Below are positions 32,106 to 40,501 of a stretch of 64,000 nt of DNA, piece by piece. The notes beneath the pieces were generated by a model that was given only the letters and a program-made list of their open reading frames with translations, did not search any database and had not been told where the DNA came from. The first letter of the stretch is position 1. Every line of letters starts with the position of its first letter. Source of the stretch: an uncultured Lachnospiraceae bacterium (lineage in GTDB: Bacteria > Bacillota > Clostridia > Lachnospirales > Lachnospiraceae); assembly GCA_910585465.1 (NCBI GenBank), contig CAJUEW010000003.1, positions 239,113 to 303,112 of the forward strand, given 5' to 3'. A program made the position numbers and the translations under genes.

Positions 32106-33960
32106 GATAATCCTCCTTTGCATAATGTATGGTTCCGCCCAGGATAAATGTTGTTTTGCCCGGAGTATCTGTATCTATTTCAAAAATAAAATCTTTTCCA
32201 TATACCAGTTTTAAACGTAAATACACATTTTTCAGTCCCATTCCCCCGATCTTCATGGATTTCAATTCCTGGTTAAAATTAAGATTCTGATATAGTCTCA
32301 TCAGTTCTGTCTTTTTGTTTTCGGTCAGTGTTCCGCCGTTATCCTCAATGCGGATAGCCCAGCGATTCTCTTTTATAAAAGAGGAGATGGACAGTACCCA
32401 AGGCGGACGGCTTATAAAAGCATATTTGAAAGCATTTTCGAGGATTGGCTGGACAATCAGTTTCGGAATATAGATTTTTTTGGTCTCTTCTTCCAGATGG
32501 AAAAAATATGTAAATTCATCGTGAAACCGGAGCTGCATACATTCCAGATAGCGTTCCGCATAAAACAGTTCATCTTCAATTTTTACCAGCATTTCCCCTG
32601 AAGAAGAAACATAACGGAAATAACCGCATAGGGAATTGCACATATGGATAATATCATCATTCATTTCCTCTTCCGCCATAATGCCGATATTGGTAAGACT
32701 GTTATATAAAAAATGCGGGTTAATAACAGACTGGGTAGCCTGCAGTTTGGCACGGGCTTCCTCATTATGTGCAAGAAGCACTTCCTGCGAGGTAGAACGC
32801 AGTTTTTCATACATGCTGCGTATGGACTCACATAGTTTGGATAATTCCGTAATATTACTGTCAGCAGTGGTAAGATTCACTTTCTTTTCATCCAGTATTC
32901 GGTTAATGGTGATTTTTCCGGTAGCTTCTGTCAGTTTTTTCAGAGGCCGGGAAAACTGTCTGGAGATATAAAAGCAGACTAATAAGGTAAAAAAACTGGC
33001 CAGGGCCGTAATTGGAAGGAAAAACCAGAGGAAAGTCGTAAGAGGCTTGTAAATCGCAGATTTTTCCTGTGATACGATAATATTCCAATCGTATTCGGGA
33101 ACAGACTGTATAGAAATAAGTACTTCTCTGCCAGTATCTGTAGTGATCATTTTGCTGGACCCGTTTTCAATCCGGAAAATTTCCGGCATGGTTTGATATG
33201 TTTCCGAAATATCCGTAGTAACATAGGGATATACCAGCTGGTCCGAAGCATTGTAAATAAAAATATGAATGTCCGGGTTATTCTGTTCTAATCGGGAGGG
33301 AAGTTCAAATATCTGATGGCAGTCCTGTACGACTTCCACAATTCCCTCCGGTTTGGAGGCGCTGTCTAAAAACAGCCGTATGAATGAAATAAATTTTTTG
33401 GACTCATAGTTAGAGCCGGTTGCAGGAAGGTCTTTATTTGTTTGCGGTACGGAAATATATTTATGGCCGTTTAGCCTCATCACGTCGTCATACCAATATA
33501 AAGACTCGATATTGGCGTGATAGGTACGGAGCCAGTAGCCGGCCTCCACACAAGAGCCATCCATTGTGTAAAGTTTAATACCCGAAGCGCTTTGGTAGAC
33601 CCCGATCATAGCGGTAACAACATCATGGATTGCCAGAGCTTTTTCGTGGGAATCGGCAAGTTCATCCAAATCTATGCCTGTTCGTCTGTAAGAATCGGAA
33701 AATTCCTTAAAATTGCTTTTAATGATATTGGAATAAACAATGTTTAAGGAAATAGTTGCCAGATTATCCAACTGTGTTTTTACAGAGTTTTCAACAGAAG
33801 CACAAAGGTTTTCCTGAGCAGTTCTGGTCTGTTTCATTGTGTTTTGGTAATAAAAGGCGTATGTAAAAATAAAGAAAATACTGAGCAAAATCAGAGTAAA
33901 GCAGCCATAAATGAAAAAAAGGTACAGGGTTTGCGAAAAATGTTTATTTATTTTCTTCAT
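32083..33960 (-). CDS. YesM-type sensor histidine kinase
   Basis: 625 residues. A short cytoplasmic N-terminus and a membrane helix (about 13-35) precede a large extracellular sensor domain, a second helix near 305-330, HAMP linker, and the His_kinase domain with NPHFLYNSL near residue 414 (phospho-acceptor histidine). The ATPase N-box is VQPILENAFKYAF, and the G-box region includes MGLKNVYLRL. GGAGGTTCATCAAAA precedes the start. It is paired with YesN and is divergent from a solute-binding protein gene, the usual arrangement for oligosaccharide sensing in Lachnospiraceae and Paenibacillus-like bacteria. Confidence 0.93.
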   Translation of the reverse strand: MKKINKHFSQTLYLFFIYGCFTLILLSIFFIFTYAFYYQNTMKQTRTAQENLCASVENSVKTQLDNLATISLNIVYSNIIKSNFKEFSDSYRRTGIDLDELADSHEKALAIHDVVTAMIGVYQSASGIKLYTMDGSCVEAGYWLRTYHANIESLYWYDDVMRLNGHKYISVPQTNKDLPATGSNYESKKFISFIRLFLDSASKPEGIVEVVQDCHQIFELPSRLEQNNPDIHIFIYNASDQLVYPYVTTDISETYQTMPEIFRIENGSSKMITTDTGREVLISIQSVPEYDWNIIVSQEKSAIYKPLTTFLWFFLPITALASFFTLLVCFYISRQFSRPLKKLTEATGKITINRILDEKKVNLTTADSNITELSKLCESIRSMYEKLRSTSQEVLLAHNEEARAKLQATQSVINPHFLYNSLTNIGIMAEEEMNDDIIHMCNSLCGYFRYVSSSGEMLVKIEDELFYAERYLECMQLRFHDEFTYFFHLEEETKKIYIPKLIVQPILENAFKYAFISRPPWVLSISSFIKENRWAIRIEDNGGTLTENKKTELMRLYQNLNFNQELKSMKIGGMGLKNVYLRLKLVYGKDFIFEIDTDTPGKTTFILGGTIHYAKEDYHEFHLEV

Positions 33961-34127
33961 TTTTGATGAACCTCCTTTAATCTTTTATTATATTAAGAAG
34001 ACTGCAAAAAAGCAAATATTTGTTTTCTTAAACATGTAAAATTTACTGAACTTAAAATGAAATTTTTGCTTTTTATAGTATAAATTTGTTCATAAAAGTG
34101 CAAATATAAGACTGGTTTTATCTATTC

Positions 34128-34156
34128 TGGACAAAAAATAAGCATGATATTATAAA
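34128..34156 (+). promoter_or_regulatory. Promoter of the sugar ABC operon
   Basis: TGGACA, 17 nt, TATAAA, about 75 bp before the solute-binding protein start. The AT-rich 270-bp space between it and yesM likely holds YesN sites, which I could not define. Confidence 0.5.
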
Positions 34157-34230
34157 ATTGTAGATAATTATATCTGAATACCGGTAATGGATGTAATGGT
34201 AATGAAATGAAAAAAGAAGGGAGAACAGGT

Positions 34231-35577
34231 ATGAAAAGAAAAAGCATAAGACAGTTGCTGGGCGTATCATTATTATGTGCAATGCTGGCAGGAGCTTTGA
34301 CTGGCTGTGGTGGCAGTGATGGAGGCAATGCAACCGGAGGAGGAAGTGACAGCGCAGGAGGCACAGGCAAGGAAGTGACGCTGACATTCGGCAGCCATCA
34401 GAGCGGTTTGCCTACTTCTGGAATTGTACAGGAACTGGCAAAGGATTATGAAGCAGAAACAGGCATAAAAATTGATTTTCAGATTTCTCCGGATGCCCAA
34501 TGGCGTGATCTGATCCAGGTAAAATTAAATTCGGGGGAAGCGCCGGATATTATCTGTGTAGACAGTCCGATCGGACTTGCTTCCAGCATCCATATGGATC
34601 AGTACAGTGTAGACCTTACGGATAAAGAATGGGTAAGCCGTATGGAAGAAAGCGCAAAATCAGCGGTTTCTGTAGATGGAAAGACATATGGCATTACATT
34701 TGCCGGGCCTAAAATGTATTTTTACATTTATAATAAAGAGATTTTCCAAAATTTAAATTTGGAAGTGCCTAAAAATTACAGTGAGTTTAAGGCCGTATGC
34801 CAGAAACTTTTAGATGGCGGGTATACTCCTATTTATGAGTGTACAACAAACGGGTGGCATCAGGTGCTTCCTCTATTTGAAACAGGAGGTTTATGGCTTT
34901 CGGATGACCCGGCGGTATATGACAAGCTAAATGCTAATGAAATACAGCTTGAATCCATTTCGCATCTGCAGACAATCATAGAGCAGTTAGATGAGCTTGC
35001 AAAAGCAGGATATTATGGACCGGATTATTTAAGCAATTCCTGGGAGAATGCAAAAGAAGCATTGGCGACTGAAAGATGCGTAATGACAGTAGCTGAAATG
35101 GGATTTATAGGTGAAGTTGCCGCGGATTATCCGGATTTCGGCGCTGAAGAAAAGCTCGGGGCTTTTGTCATGCCTTGGGGCGATAATCAGAGTATTGGTG
35201 TAAACCCGGCAAGTAACGCTTATTTTATCAATAAAGACAGTAAATATGTGAAAGAAGCAGAAGGCTTTTTTGATTTTCTTGCAAGACCGGAAAATCTGGA
35301 GAAGCGTCTCGCCGGGCAGCCCGAAATCAATGCGGTATGCTGGTCTGGAATCAGCACAAAATATTCTGAAGAAGATCAGGCATTTTTAGATTCTTTGGAA
35401 AAAGCCAATGTTGTACAGACTTCCGTAAATTATATCGACAGCCAGTGGATGGATATAGGGAAAGATTTGGAATCCATGTATACGGGAGCAATGACGCCGG
35501 AAGATGTAGTCAATTCTATAGCAAAAAGACGTAACGACCAGGCTGTCTTACAGAAAGATCCCGGTTGGGCAGAATAA
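34231..35577 (+). CDS. Sugar ABC transporter solute-binding lipoprotein
   Basis: 448 residues from the ATG at 34231, preceded by AAGGGAGAACAGGT. A lipoprotein signal with lipobox ALTGC puts the lipidated cysteine at residue 26, followed by a Gly/Ser/Asn-rich linker. The remainder is a family 1 extracellular solute-binding protein of the MalE type (EVTLTFGSHQSG, LAKDYEAETGIKIDFQI, SGEAPDIICVDSP). It delivers oligosaccharides to the two permeases downstream. No ATPase gene is in the operon, so a shared MsmX-like ATPase is expected elsewhere. Confidence 0.93.
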   Translation: MKRKSIRQLLGVSLLCAMLAGALTGCGGSDGGNATGGGSDSAGGTGKEVTLTFGSHQSGLPTSGIVQELAKDYEAETGIKIDFQISPDAQWRDLIQVKLNSGEAPDIICVDSPIGLASSIHMDQYSVDLTDKEWVSRMEESAKSAVSVDGKTYGITFAGPKMYFYIYNKEIFQNLNLEVPKNYSEFKAVCQKLLDGGYTPIYECTTNGWHQVLPLFETGGLWLSDDPAVYDKLNANEIQLESISHLQTIIEQLDELAKAGYYGPDYLSNSWENAKEALATERCVMTVAEMGFIGEVAADYPDFGAEEKLGAFVMPWGDNQSIGVNPASNAYFINKDSKYVKEAEGFFDFLARPENLEKRLAGQPEINAVCWSGISTKYSEEDQAFLDSLEKANVVQTSVNYIDSQWMDIGKDLESMYTGAMTPEDVVNSIAKRRNDQAVLQKDPGWAE

Positions 35578-35613
35578 AGGGGTTTTGTCCACAACAAGTG
35601 GAAGGAGATAAAA

Positions 35614-36489
35614 ATGAATAGAAAAAAATTATACCCCTGGTATTTTGCCAGCGGAGCAGCGATTTTGTTTTTCCTTCTTTGTTTTTTGCCGGGCGTGTTG
35701 GGAATTGCCTATTCTTTTACGGATTGGAATAATTTTACCACGGAAATAAATTTTGTAGGTCTTCATAATTACAAACGGATTTTTGAAGGAAATTCGGAAT
35801 ATCTTTTATACATATTTAATACGGTGCTGTTTACGGCAGTAACCACGATTGCAAAAACAATCGTGGGTCTGGCATTGGCGCTGCTGCTTACGAGACAGTT
35901 TATTAAATTCAAAAACTTTCAGAGGATGATTATTTTTTCACCCCAGGTCATGTCTTTTTTGGTAGTGGGCCTTGTATTTAAAAGCATGCTGCATCCGACA
36001 ACGGGATTTTTAAATAATTTCCTGAAGGACATCGGGCTTGATTTTCTGGCAAAAAGCTGGCTGACGGATTTAAAAATTGTATTTCCAACTGTTATGACCG
36101 TGGATACATGGAAGGGGATGGGCTATATCATGATGGTAGTTATTGCCGGCCTGATGTCTATTTCTCCGGAATACTATGAGGCGGCAAGTATTGACGGGGC
36201 TACATTTTTCCAGCAGCTTCGCAATATCACCATTCCGCTTTTGAAGCCGGTTCTGGTGAATGCTACAGTCTTGAACGTTACCTATGGATTGCGTGTATTT
36301 GATATGATTTATTCTCTGACAAACGGCGGACCGGGCAATGCGACAGGGGTAATTAACACGGCAGTTTATAAGGAATTTTCCAGGGGGGACCTGGCAATGG
36401 GCACAACATTATCCAGCGTATTATTTTTCTTTGTGCTGGCTCTTCTGTATTTTATTATACGGGCGATGGAAAGCAAGGAGGTGGAGTGA
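35614..36489 (+). CDS. Sugar ABC transporter permease, MalF/UgpA type
   Basis: 291 residues, six membrane segments. The EAA loop contacting the ATPase is seen as YYEAASIDGATFFQQLRNIT. The N-terminal helix carries FFLLCFLPGVLGIAYSFTDW. GTGGAAGGAGATAAAA precedes the start. It overlaps the ribosome binding site of the next permease. Confidence 0.93.
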   Translation: MNRKKLYPWYFASGAAILFFLLCFLPGVLGIAYSFTDWNNFTTEINFVGLHNYKRIFEGNSEYLLYIFNTVLFTAVTTIAKTIVGLALALLLTRQFIKFKNFQRMIIFSPQVMSFLVVGLVFKSMLHPTTGFLNNFLKDIGLDFLAKSWLTDLKIVFPTVMTVDTWKGMGYIMMVVIAGLMSISPEYYEAASIDGATFFQQLRNITIPLLKPVLVNATVLNVTYGLRVFDMIYSLTNGGPGNATGVINTAVYKEFSRGDLAMGTTLSSVLFFFVLALLYFIIRAMESKEVE

Positions 36490-36491
36490 TT

Positions 36492-37319
36492 ATGGGTAAT
36501 ATAAAGAGAACCGTGGGGCATGTAATTGCCAATCTTGCTTCGTTGTTCATCAGTCTGATCGTATTGATTCCACTGGTGGTTCTGGTAATCAATTCTTTCA
36601 AGACATCTGCGGAAGCAAACCAGATGAATTTATCACTCCCGAAGGAATGGGTATTTGAAAATTATGCAATCGTTATTGAACAGGGAAAACTGGTATCAGC
36701 ATTTTTCAACGGACTTCTTTACGCCACATGCAGCGTTGTGATTATTGTGGCAGTCGTTTCGGCAGCTGCGTTTGTCATATCGAGGAACCAGAAAGGGATT
36801 AACCGTTTTCTGTACTATTTTATAATATCCGGTATTGCCATGCCGATCAATAATGTTGCTTTGATGAAAGTAATGCAGGCATTGCACTTGAATAACACCA
36901 GATATGGCATCATTCTCCTGTATGCGGCAATTAATATTCCGCTGAGTCTGTTTCTCGCCTATGGTTTCATTGATACCATTCCCAGAGAGATTGATGAGGC
37001 GGCGGTAATCGATGGCTGTACACCGGTCCAGTTGTTTATCAAAGTAATAGCGCCGCTTTTGAAGCCTATTGTTTCCACATTATTTGTGCTGGATTTTATG
37101 GCAGTATGGAATGATTTTACAATGCCGTTATATTATTTGAATAATTCTTCAAAGTGGCCTATGACGCTGGCCGTATATAACTTTTTCGGCGCATTTCAAA
37201 ATTCGTGGAATTTAGTGGCAGCGGATATTGTACTGACGTTAATTCCTGTATTGGTTATTTTTATACTGGGACAAAAGTATATTGTCGGAGGCGTGTCTGC
37301 TGGTGCAGTAAAAGGTTAG
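36492..37319 (+). CDS. Sugar ABC transporter permease, MalG/UgpE type
   Basis: 275 residues from the ATG at 36492, 10 nt after AAGGAGG. The alternative GTG at 36486 is too close to that site. Six membrane segments, and the EAA motif DEAAVIDGCTPVQLF. It forms the heterodimeric channel with the upstream permease. A strong hairpin terminator lies 12 bp after the stop, so the glycosidase genes downstream may be expressed at lower level or from another promoter. Confidence 0.93.
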   Translation: MGNIKRTVGHVIANLASLFISLIVLIPLVVLVINSFKTSAEANQMNLSLPKEWVFENYAIVIEQGKLVSAFFNGLLYATCSVVIIVAVVSAAAFVISRNQKGINRFLYYFIISGIAMPINNVALMKVMQALHLNNTRYGIILLYAAINIPLSLFLAYGFIDTIPREIDEAAVIDGCTPVQLFIKVIAPLLKPIVSTLFVLDFMAVWNDFTMPLYYLNNSSKWPMTLAVYNFFGAFQNSWNLVAADIVLTLIPVLVIFILGQKYIVGGVSAGAVKG

Positions 37320-37330
37320 GAAATAAAAAT

Positions 37331-37362
37331 AAAAAGCTGTAGGAAGTTTCTACAGCTTTTTT
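37331..37362 (+). terminator. Hairpin terminator between permeases and glycosidases
   Basis: AAAAGCTGTAG / CTACAGCTTTT (11 bp), 7-nt loop, then TT. It lies inside the apparent operon and probably sets the ratio of transport to enzyme expression. Confidence 0.8.
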
Positions 37363-37414
37363 ATAGAAATCAGCATCGGACCGGAGAGTGCGATACTTTA
37401 AGGAGGAGTAATTT

Positions 37415-39670
37415 ATGAAGTTTACGAATGGTTACTGGATGACCAGAAAGGAGATAGCCCCACTGTATGCAGTGGAATATGCAGATCACCGTATTCAGGG
37501 AAAGGAACTGGTTATCTATGCTGCGTCCGCCCATATCAGAGATCGTGGAGATTGTTTAAACAGAGGGCTTTTGACAGTTCATTTATCGAGTCCTGCAGAA
37601 GATGTCATCTGTGTTTCTGTAAGACATTTTGAAGGGGGATTTCCACGGGGACCTTATATGGAAATGGTTCAAACTGACCCTGCTGTTATTATAGAAGAGA
37701 ATGCTGAAGAAATCCTTTATCAGAGTGGTTCTACGAAAGCGATCATCGACAAGAGACCATCAAGCTGGGGAATCCGTTTTTATGATGGGGAAAGGGAACT
37801 GACTGGAACCGGATGGCGGAATATGTCTTATATGCAGAATCAGGAAAGCGGAAAACGTTATATGGTAGAACAGCTTGCGCTGGATGTTGACGAATATATT
37901 TATGGGCTGGGCGAGCGTTTTACACCTTTTGTAAAAAACGGGCAGACGGTGGAGATGTGGAATGAAGATGGCGGAACTGCCAGTGAGATATCCTATAAAA
38001 ATATTCCGTTTTATTTGTCGAATAAGGGTTATGGCATCCTGATCGGCCACGAGGAGGATATATCTTTTGAGATTGCCAGCGAAAAGGTGGAGCAGGTACA
38101 GTTTTCCGTAGAAGGTGAACGGCTGGATTATTATGTGATCAATGGTTCCACACCAAAAAGAACGGTTCAGAAATATACGGAACTTACCGGAAAACCGGCT
38201 CTCCCTCCGGCGTGGTCTTTTGGGCTCTGGCTGACTACATCTTTTACAACAAATTATGATGAACAGACCACATTGGAATTTATTCAGGGAATGGAAGAAC
38301 GGGATATTCCGCTGCATGTATTCCATTTTGACTGTTATTGGATGGAGGCATATGAGTGGTGCAATTTTGCCTGGGATTCCAAAACCTTTCCTGATCCGAA
38401 GGCAATGTTGGAACGTTACCATAAGCGGGGGCTGAAGATATGTGTCTGGATCAATCCTTATATTGCACAGAAATCTCCGCTGTTTTTTGAAGCAAAAGAA
38501 CAGGGCTATCTAATCAGGAAGAAAGACGGGGACATCTGGCAGACTGATTTATGGCAGGCGGGTGTCGGTGTTGTAGATTTTACGAATCCGGGTGCGGTAA
38601 AGTGGTATCAGGATAAACTGAAAACACTTTTAGACATGGGTGTGGATTGTTTTAAAACGGATTTCGGTGAACGGATACCGGTAAAGGACATTCAGTATCA
38701 TGATGGATCTGACCAGGTAAAAATGCATAATTACTATACGTATTTATATAACCAGGCAGTATTTGAGCTTTTAGAGCAGGAAAGAGGGACTGGCGAGGCA
38801 GTTTTGTTTGCACGTTCTGCTACCGTAGGCGGGCAGAAATTTCCCGTACACTGGGGCGGGGACAGTTCCGCATCTTATCCATCCATGGCGGAAACCCTTC
38901 GGGGCGGATTATCTTTATCCTGTGCAGGTTTTGGTTTTTGGAGTCATGATATGGGTGGATTTGAAAATACGGCGCCTGCGGACGTTTATAAAAGATGGTG
39001 TCAGTTTGGTATGCTCTCATCACATAGCAGGCTGCACGGTTCCTCATCTTATCGTGTTCCCTGGCTGTTTGATGAAGAAGCCTGTGATGTGCTCCGTAAG
39101 TTTGTGAAGCTGAAATGCGCGCTTATGCCGTATCTGTACGCACAGGCAGTAAAAAGCCATGAGGAAGGCATTCCGATGATGCGCCCCATGTTTGTGGAAT
39201 TTCCAGAGGATCGGGCATGCGAACCGCTGGACAGGCAGTACATGTTAGGTGATTCGTTGTTAGTTGCACCGATTTTTAAGGAATCCGGCCAGGTGGAATA
39301 TTATGCTCCGGAAGGGGATTGGTTCAATCTTTTGACAGGAACGATCGTGGCAGGGGGCAAATGGCAGAAAGAGGTACATGATTATTTTTTTATGCCTTTA
39401 CTTCTGCGGCCTGGAACGATCCTCGCAGTGGGCGCTCATACAGAACGCCCGGATTATGATTTTTCTGAGAATGTAAGGCTGCTTTTGTATCTGCCGGAAA
39501 ATCATATGGAGGCAGAAACATATGTAACGGATTTAAATGGCAATATAACAATGCATATCAGCGCTGTACGGAAGGATGACCAAATTGAAGTGCATATGGA
39601 CGGCGTCAAAAACGGATATACCTTGGAGACAGTGGGTGATTCGGAATTGAATATTGTTGAATTAACATAA
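37415..39670 (+). CDS. yicI: GH31 alpha-xylosidase
   Basis: 751 residues without signal peptide, so cytoplasmic. The sequence matches the YicI branch of glycoside hydrolase family 31: nucleophile aspartate in KTDFGERIP near residue 416 and acid/base aspartate in HWGGDSSAS near 483, with FGLWLTTSFTTNYDEQT before the barrel. YicI-type enzymes remove alpha-1,6-linked xylose from xyloglucan oligosaccharides or isoprimeverose. AAGGAGGAGTAATTT precedes the start. It sits between an oligosaccharide importer and GH3/GH94 enzymes, which supports a xyloglucan or cello-oligosaccharide diet. Confidence 0.88.
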   Translation: MKFTNGYWMTRKEIAPLYAVEYADHRIQGKELVIYAASAHIRDRGDCLNRGLLTVHLSSPAEDVICVSVRHFEGGFPRGPYMEMVQTDPAVIIEENAEEILYQSGSTKAIIDKRPSSWGIRFYDGERELTGTGWRNMSYMQNQESGKRYMVEQLALDVDEYIYGLGERFTPFVKNGQTVEMWNEDGGTASEISYKNIPFYLSNKGYGILIGHEEDISFEIASEKVEQVQFSVEGERLDYYVINGSTPKRTVQKYTELTGKPALPPAWSFGLWLTTSFTTNYDEQTTLEFIQGMEERDIPLHVFHFDCYWMEAYEWCNFAWDSKTFPDPKAMLERYHKRGLKICVWINPYIAQKSPLFFEAKEQGYLIRKKDGDIWQTDLWQAGVGVVDFTNPGAVKWYQDKLKTLLDMGVDCFKTDFGERIPVKDIQYHDGSDQVKMHNYYTYLYNQAVFELLEQERGTGEAVLFARSATVGGQKFPVHWGGDSSASYPSMAETLRGGLSLSCAGFGFWSHDMGGFENTAPADVYKRWCQFGMLSSHSRLHGSSSYRVPWLFDEEACDVLRKFVKLKCALMPYLYAQAVKSHEEGIPMMRPMFVEFPEDRACEPLDRQYMLGDSLLVAPIFKESGQVEYYAPEGDWFNLLTGTIVAGGKWQKEVHDYFFMPLLLRPGTILAVGAHTERPDYDFSENVRLLLYLPENHMEAETYVTDLNGNITMHISAVRKDDQIEVHMDGVKNGYTLETVGDSELNIVELT

Positions 39671-39758
39671 CAGCATAAACTGTTTATCCCATTTAAGGGT
39701 ATGTGAGATATGAACAAAGATCGTATGAATGGAACTGGAATACAATAGGGAATGAAAT

Positions 39759-40376
39759 ATGCGTATAAAGATGGATATGGAACATCCTGTTATCCGAATC
39801 CTGAATCGGTTTGCAGATTTGTTAATTCTGAATTTCATATTTGTATTCAGCTGCCTTCCTGTTCTTACTGTGGGGGCAGCCTGGACGGCGCTTTATTCTG
39901 TGACACTGCGGATGATGCGGGGCGAGGAGCCTTATATTATCCGCAGCTATTTCAAAGCAATGAAGGATAATATGCGGCAGGCAACGCTTCTTTGGCTGTT
40001 TGTGCTTTTTATGGGTATTGTATTATGGCTGGATTTTCAGTCTGGAACCAGAGATAAGACAGTGACAAGAATTTTACTGGGTATCGTTTGTATTTTTGGC
40101 GTTATCATCAATATTTATGCTTTTCCCTTGATGGCAAGGTTTGAAAATACTATAAAAAATATATTATCCAATGCCCTGTTGGTGGAAATTCAGCATTTTC
40201 CTGTTACGCTGGCAGTTCTTGCTATTACGGTTTTACCGCCGGTTATTACATTTTTAAGTAATACATTAACATATTATGGAATCCCATTTTGGGGATTTCT
40301 TGGTTTTTCCCTGACTGCATATGCAAATTCCTGGTTTTTTCACAGGATTTTTGAGCAATATGAAATAAAAGATTAG
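39759..40376 (+). CDS. YesL-family membrane protein (DUF624)
   Basis: 205 residues with five or so hydrophobic segments. The start region has HPVIRILNRFADLLILNFIF, and the sequence FSCLPVLTVGAAWTALYSVT is characteristic of YesL/DUF624. The ATG at 39759 follows AGGGAATGAAAT; a second Met four residues later is also possible. YesL proteins accompany YesMN and oligosaccharide ABC genes, with no proven biochemical role. Confidence 0.85.
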   Translation: MRIKMDMEHPVIRILNRFADLLILNFIFVFSCLPVLTVGAAWTALYSVTLRMMRGEEPYIIRSYFKAMKDNMRQATLLWLFVLFMGIVLWLDFQSGTRDKTVTRILLGIVCIFGVIINIYAFPLMARFENTIKNILSNALLVEIQHFPVTLAVLAITVLPPVITFLSNTLTYYGIPFWGFLGFSLTAYANSWFFHRIFEQYEIKD

Positions 40377-40501
40377 GAAGAAACTATACAGGAAAATCGG
40401 ATTCCATTACATATTTGTAGAAACAGACTTGTTAAGACGGAATAAACGCGGATGAAAGTAGAAATCGGAAATAATACTGTGAGAGGAGAAATAAAAGAAA
40501 A